Assembly: GCF_002079305.1 (NCBI RefSeq)
Contig: NZ_CP015039.1
Coordinates: 3,519,501 to 3,583,500 of the forward strand
Reading direction: 5' to 3'
Source: Rhodovulum sp. P5
GTDB taxonomy: Bacteria > Pseudomonadota > Alphaproteobacteria > Rhodobacterales > Rhodobacteraceae
Length of the DNA: 64,000 nucleotides
Made by a program: the position numbers and the translations under genes. Within the stretch, counting starts at the first letter, position 1, and each line of letters opens with the position of its first letter. The notes beneath the pieces were generated by a model that was given only the letters and a program-made list of their open reading frames with translations, was not told the origin of the DNA and ran no database searches. This document shows, in pieces, positions 59,671 to 64,000 of the stretch.

Positions 59671-59697
59671 ACATGTTGTTTAATATAGACAATGTGT
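59671..59697. promoter_or_regulatory. Candidate autoregulatory operator of the RES/antitoxin pair
   Basis: Two half-sites of form ACAnnTTGTnTA face each other around ATA; nine of twelve positions match. The site lies 25 bp before the antitoxin ATG and covers AT-rich sequence (TATATT on the minus strand) that could be the -10 element. Binding by the antitoxin is inferred. Confidence 0.45.
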
Positions 59698-60327
59698 TTA
59701 GTGTGTTCAAGATGTTTAGCCATGTCAGAGCATCGGGTTTCTGGGCCTTGGAGCAGCTACCGTTGCCAAGAGGTACTCCGGCATAGTCTGCCCGGTCGAA
59801 ACCGGCGTCCGGCAGCTCCGTGCCAGAAGCACCGCGATATCCGTCAATTTATTTGTGGAGAACGTCAGATCTCGGACGCGTCGCCTCCGGGATTTGGTTG
59901 CATGTGGAGCGTTTCCTCAGATTGATGGAGGATCGTGCCGAAACCCGAGGCGTCTGAGACGTCTGAGCCATTTGTGTTTACGGATCATGTGCACAGGGCG
60001 TATCGGCGTGCGCCTCTGCACTCGAAAAAGCTGAAATCGCGTAGCCCGCACCTTTTCACTCCGCGCCTGCCAATTCTACGCCGCAATCCGTGGGACCACG
60101 CTCTCAACCAATCGCAGGAATCGTGAGTTGCGAGCCCCCCTAACCAAATAGCTATGCGTTTCCATATACGTAAGCTCGGCCCTCCGAGGCGGCGCTCGCG
60201 TTTCCAACACGCGTGGAAGCATGAGGAGCCGAAACCCCTCGCGCCATTGCGAAAAGCAGTACTTGGTCCTGCTAGCGCACCTCTCTTGCGCCGTCGCGGT
60301 TCACTGAACCCAGCCGTTGGCCACTGA
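59698..60327. other. Gap without a supported gene
   Basis: About 630 bp separate the antitoxin promoter from the CHAT gene. Short open frames exist (for example 59692-59925 and 59935-60126), but they lack ribosome-binding sites, recognisable domains or coding bias. The stretch may hold the promoter of the giant gene or debris of a lost gene; I see no terminal repeats. Confidence 0.4.
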
Positions 60328-60369
60328 TTATCGCTGGAGGATAAACCGCTTCGTGCCTATTCGTTCTTC

Positions 60370-63300
60370 ATGGATAACGAGGAAACGAATCTGGAAGCGG
60401 GCCCAAAGGGAGCTGAAGTAGCGACTCTCGGGCGCACAATCAGCAGTAACCAGGATCTGTTGGTGGCGATCATGGATTTCTATGCCCGCAACCCGAACGT
60501 CATCGGCGGCGGCGATATTCTTGCCATCACCGGGAGCACGCCCGCCGCCCGCGCCGGCATGGTTGCTGCGTCGCTCGCCGGCATTGTGATCAAGGGCGAC
60601 GAGCGCGCGATCCAACGCGTCGTTGTGGTGATTCCGCCTGGAGGGGATGTCGCGCAGGCAGACGGTCTTGTCTGGAGCAGCTTTGTACAATCCTTCGAAT
60701 CGCTCGCCCGCCGGCCGCTTAGTCAGGACGAGGAGGCGTGGTTCCGTAATCGCCTGATTGTCCATGCCGCTCCAACCGGACGTCATGCCAACCTACTAGA
60801 GCTGGTTGCCGGTCAGGTTGAAAGGACCGCACTGATCGTGGTCGAAGCGGCTGGATATCGCGACGACACGATCGCACCGTTCGTGCCCTCTGGTGCGCGG
60901 ACCCCTCTAATCCCGGAAGACGTCTGGGTGCCGCAGGTGCATGCGCTCGCGGTTGCAGCCGCGCCCTTAGCCTTAGAGCGGAAGCTCTACGTCGTCCTCG
61001 ATATCAATGAGAGCTCGCCGATCCGACCAGAGCTTGGCGACCTCCTGCTCTCAATCGACGCATTCGGCGTAATGGGATCGACGGCGGACGAAAGCGCAGA
61101 GGCCGTCATTACGCAACGCATTGATGATTGGGAGCGGTGGGTCGCACGAGGTCAAGCTGGCCGCGCCCTTGCCGACGTTGACGCTCTTCCACCCGTAGCG
61201 GAGGCACAGAAGCCATTTCTCAAGGTCCAACTGCTCCACAAGGCGGGTCTTCGCCTTGAGGCGTTGAACATGATCCGGACCGAGCTCCTCGCGCGACCCG
61301 ACCTTGATCCGTCTACCCGCGTGCGGCTCGGCCGTATCGCCGGGGATGCTGGCGCAACGCGCCTCGCTGGCGAGCTCATTGGGTCCTGCATCGATGCGTT
61401 GGAGAGTCGTGAGGACCTCGAAGCCGCGCTCAACACGTTCGAGCATTGCGACCGAGACCTTGCGGACCTCATCGCGGCACGGCTCGAGGCTCGGTTTCCT
61501 GATGCCCAAGGCGTCCGCCGCCATCAGCGTCAGCAACTTCTTCGTGTCCGCGATCACGCGGGTATCGCTGAGTTGCTGCGCGACGACGACCCTCCGCGAT
61601 CCGCCTTCCATGCGCGCCTTGCCAAGGAGTTCGCTGGCAAAGGTGTCCCAGACTATGTCGAGCTCATCCGTTCTGGCGAGACGGCGCAGGTATCGGAAGA
61701 ATACCGTCTGGCGAGCGTGCAGGACGCACTGGCGCGCGGACTCATCGTGCATGCCTTTGGGCTTATCGGCGCCATCCCCAAGTCCGATGCACAGGCTCAT
61801 CGTTGGGAAGGGCTCGCGCTCCAGGTACTCGAAGGCGGGTTCCTCTTGGCTGGGCCAAACGGCGAACCTGCCGCCGGTATCGACACAGCGAAGGAGTTGC
61901 TTTCCCAGCTGATCGGGCGCCTCGCCGCCGATCCGATGAACGCGGGTCTGCGCTTCGGCCTCATTGAGGTGCTCAAGCCAGAGGTCGCCGGCGCGACGGG
62001 GCTGGCTTTGATAGCCAAGCTCGTCCTCGACCTTGCAGGTAGGCCCGTGGCCGTCGACAAGAGCCCACTAGAGGTCTCGGCGAGCATGGACTGGCTGTTG
62101 GCGCACAAGCCATTCCTCCAGCGCGCGCTCAACTGGCTCCAATCCGAGCAACCAATCATCATCGGTAAGCTGGCGCTGCCCACGGAACTCCTTACCGAGA
62201 GCGCCGATGAGGCGATCTCGGCTCTGTCATCCTACATCGAGCGGGCACCGATCTCCAATGACAGCGATATCCACGCACTACAGCTCTATCTCGCAGTTGC
62301 AGCTGCCATCGCGCCGCATGCCGCAGACCCCGACATCGACCTCAGACTCTACCGGCTGGCCGCTGGCAAGATCGCGACCAGCAACTTTGCGCAGACAGGC
62401 CGCGATCTTGTAGAGGCAGCGCTTCAGGCGGGAGTGGCGACGCCTAGACGCAGACGCTTGGCCTGGTTTGCCGTGGCTGACACCTATCATCGGACGCGTG
62501 ATCATTTAACCTCGCTGGTGGCGCTTGCCTGTGCCTTTGCGGCGGACAATTGCGCTGACGAGGAGGAGTTCTGGCAGGAGGTCTACGGATTGACCCGCCT
62601 TCTTCGCGACATCGGCCTGCTAGACGCAGCGCTTACCATGGTCGACACGGGACGCGAACTGTTGGAGCGGATGGAGCTCGCCGAGGCATATGGCCATCGG
62701 CTTGAACTTCTGAGCCTACAGGTGCGACTGTCCCGACGGGCCCGTGATGACCCCGCTGAACTCGCGACCATGCTCGCCGAGGCCACCGCAATCGGGCACA
62801 CTGTTCTTGATCGCAGTGACGAGACCGCGCCTAGCGGCATCGTCTTGGGGCAGCTCATCCGCGACGCGCGCGTGCGGGGAGTCGAGGTGCCTCACGAGGC
62901 AGATGAGGTCTTCGCCGAACTCAACAAGTCGGCAGGTGGGGCACTTGCAGCGATGATCGAAGCTACCGCCGCGCAGGTACCGACGCCCGCTCAACTTGCC
63001 GGTCTTGTCGCAGCCATGCCTCCAGCACGTTATGCGGAGGACGTTGGTTATGACATGGGGAATATCGCCACCCTCGCGCAGCGGAGCCTTGCGGATGAGA
63101 CAGTACTAGATGTGGCTCAGGACGCGAGCTTCGTACTTGAGCTTCTCGCAGACCGAGGAACAGCGCTTCCCAACTGGGACGAGGCGGCCGCACCACCAGC
63201 GCCTCAGGGGCAGGGCCAGCCAGCCGCAATCGCGCGCTCAATCTCGGCGGATGGGCTCGATGTCCTGCAGTTGGGTTTCGATGCCACAGGCCGATTGATC

Positions 63301-64000
63301 CGTCTCGCTACAAGCAACGGCGAGCTGGGCAAGCCGATCGTGGAGGATGGCGACAAGTTCTCTCGCCCCGCGTTCCAGGCTTGGTCACAATCCTTCCCGT
63401 TTCGCTACGGCGTTGATGACAGCCCAAACCTCTTCTACCGCACTACGGAACGTCTGCAGTTGGGATGGTCAGCCGCGCGCCCGACGATTGTCGCAGCGTC
63501 GAGCGAACTTCAGGCATTCCCGCCCACGATCCTCTATGACGGGACGGAGTTCTTGGGCCGAAAGGTTGCGGTAACCGCTGTACCATCTCTCACCTGGCTG
63601 AACGGGGCGCGCGAACGCGCCCATAAAGGCGATGGTCGCCGCGTCGCATGGATATCGACTGCGGAAGGCGAGGACGGCCGCTCCACCCTGACGCTGCTCG
63701 CGCAGCGCCTCGATGGACCGTTCACCGATTATGGCTTCGCGGTTGATAATGGTGGCGTCCTGCCAGAGCGCTTCGCCGGCGCTTCTATGGCGGTCCTGAC
63801 GGCGCATGGTGGCATTCACCCGGATGGACGCTTCTTCCAGTTGGTCTCCGACGAAGGAGCCCTCAAGGTCTCGGCGGCGGACCTTGCCGCGGCCGTTCGG
63901 AACGTGGGCGTCGTGGTCCTTTTCATCTGTAGCGGCGGCCGTGCGGACAAACATCCGATGGCCAACACCACCCTGGGCCTCGCTAAGCAGGTCCTCGACC
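60370..64000 (+). CDS. Giant CHAT-domain (caspase-like) protein, incomplete at window end
   Basis: The frame is open from a stop at 60325 through the window edge: 1210 codons from ATG 60370 without a stop. The N-terminal 230 residues form an alpha/beta region (VIGGGDILAITGSTPAARAG and several VVVVIP/LIVVEA strands). Residues about 240-900 are a helical TPR-like solenoid. From about residue 1040 a CHAT peptidase domain begins. His1146 lies in VLTAHGG, and Cys1187 in LFICSGG, spaced as a caspase-type dyad. CHAT proteases act in bacterial immunity, for example by cutting gasdermins or other partners once activated. The activator and target are unknown and may lie past the window. GGAGG at 60336 is far from the ATG, so the start is uncertain. 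Confidence 0.8.
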   Translation, partial: MDNEETNLEAGPKGAEVATLGRTISSNQDLLVAIMDFYARNPNVIGGGDILAITGSTPAARAGMVAASLAGIVIKGDERAIQRVVVVIPPGGDVAQADGLVWSSFVQSFESLARRPLSQDEEAWFRNRLIVHAAPTGRHANLLELVAGQVERTALIVVEAAGYRDDTIAPFVPSGARTPLIPEDVWVPQVHALAVAAAPLALERKLYVVLDINESSPIRPELGDLLLSIDAFGVMGSTADESAEAVITQRIDDWERWVARGQAGRALADVDALPPVAEAQKPFLKVQLLHKAGLRLEALNMIRTELLARPDLDPSTRVRLGRIAGDAGATRLAGELIGSCIDALESREDLEAALNTFEHCDRDLADLIAARLEARFPDAQGVRRHQRQQLLRVRDHAGIAELLRDDDPPRSAFHARLAKEFAGKGVPDYVELIRSGETAQVSEEYRLASVQDALARGLIVHAFGLIGAIPKSDAQAHRWEGLALQVLEGGFLLAGPNGEPAAGIDTAKELLSQLIGRLAADPMNAGLRFGLIEVLKPEVAGATGLALIAKLVLDLAGRPVAVDKSPLEVSASMDWLLAHKPFLQRALNWLQSEQPIIIGKLALPTELLTESADEAISALSSYIERAPISNDSDIHALQLYLAVAAAIAPHAADPDIDLRLYRLAAGKIATSNFAQTGRDLVEAALQAGVATPRRRRLAWFAVADTYHRTRDHLTSLVALACAFAADNCADEEEFWQEVYGLTRLLRDIGLLDAALTMVDTGRELLERMELAEAYGHRLELLSLQVRLSRRARDDPAELATMLAEATAIGHTVLDRSDETAPSGIVLGQLIRDARVRGVEVPHEADEVFAELNKSAGGALAAMIEATAAQVPTPAQLAGLVAAMPPARYAEDVGYDMGNIATLAQRSLADETVLDVAQDASFVLELLADRGTALPNWDEAAAPPAPQGQGQPAAIARSISADGLDVLQLGFDATGRLIRLATSNGELGKPIVEDGDKFSRPAFQAWSQSFPFRYGVDDSPNLFYRTTERLQLGWSAARPTIVAASSELQAFPPTILYDGTEFLGRKVAVTAVPSLTWLNGARERAHKGDGRRVAWISTAEGEDGRSTLTLLAQRLDGPFTDYGFAVDNGGVLPERFAGASMAVLTAHGGIHPDGRFFQLVSDEGALKVSAADLAAAVRNVGVVVLFICSGGRADKHPMANTTLGLAKQVLD

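Noticed and set aside
59692..60126. Two short frames between the antitoxin promoter and the CHAT gene
   Set aside because: No ribosome-binding sites, no recognisable domains, and the first overlaps the candidate operator region.
61051..61800. Minus-strand 249-codon frame and several plus-strand frames within 61-63 kb
   Set aside because: They lie inside the continuous 1210-codon CHAT frame, whose protein has clear domain structure; the others do not.

Overview
The window is chromosomal DNA of a G+C-rich alphaproteobacterium, most likely a member of the Rhodobacteraceae. Supporting signs are a CckA hybrid kinase preceded by a full CtrA box, a recA gene with a GTTC-N7-GATC SOS-type box, an IscR with a single cysteine heading a long suf operon, and gene content (guaB, alaS, typA, NADP-icd) typical of that family. 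A CowN gene implies that the host fixes, or once fixed, nitrogen.

Positions 1-30210 are core chromosome. In order they hold: a small exported protein; a TDT-family transporter; a Crp/Fnr regulator resembling the CO sensor CooA; cowN, with a CooA-type palindrome between the last two; a TPR membrane protein; guaB; an RsmB-like rRNA methyltransferase; cckA; recA; alaS; a DUF1330 gene; typA (minus); an SMR transporter and a YitT-like protein (minus); icd (minus); a chemoreceptor with a small membrane partner; an alpha/beta hydrolase (minus); the iron-sulfur operon iscR, cysteine desulfurase, sufB, ybjQ-like, sufC, sufD, two YIP1-like genes, sufS; and an O-methyltransferase.

Position 30268 starts an integrated element whose right end is not reached. 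It has split a tRNA-Arg(CCG) gene in the anticodon arm. A complete replacement tRNA-Arg(CCG) and a large serine recombinase follow directly. The element carries a VirD4/TraG coupling protein, small accessory genes, and a trb-type (VirB-like) mating-pore operon. The pore operon is damaged: trbB lacks its 5' half next to an IS1634-family copy, and trbF is split by an IS110-family element. Three 1894-bp copies of the IS1634-family element lie at 35.6, 41.0 and 53.8 kb. The first two are inverted and enclose a lower-G+C block of unrecognised genes.

From 55.7 kb to the window end lies an apparent defence or conflict island. It holds a three-gene operon (small protein, HELGH zincin-like protein, dCTP-deaminase-like protein), a RES/Xre-type toxin-antitoxin pair with a candidate operator, and a very large open frame (1210 codons, still open at the end) ending in a CHAT caspase-like protease domain. 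The zincin/dCTP-deaminase operon and the giant CHAT protein are the best candidates for undescribed systems.
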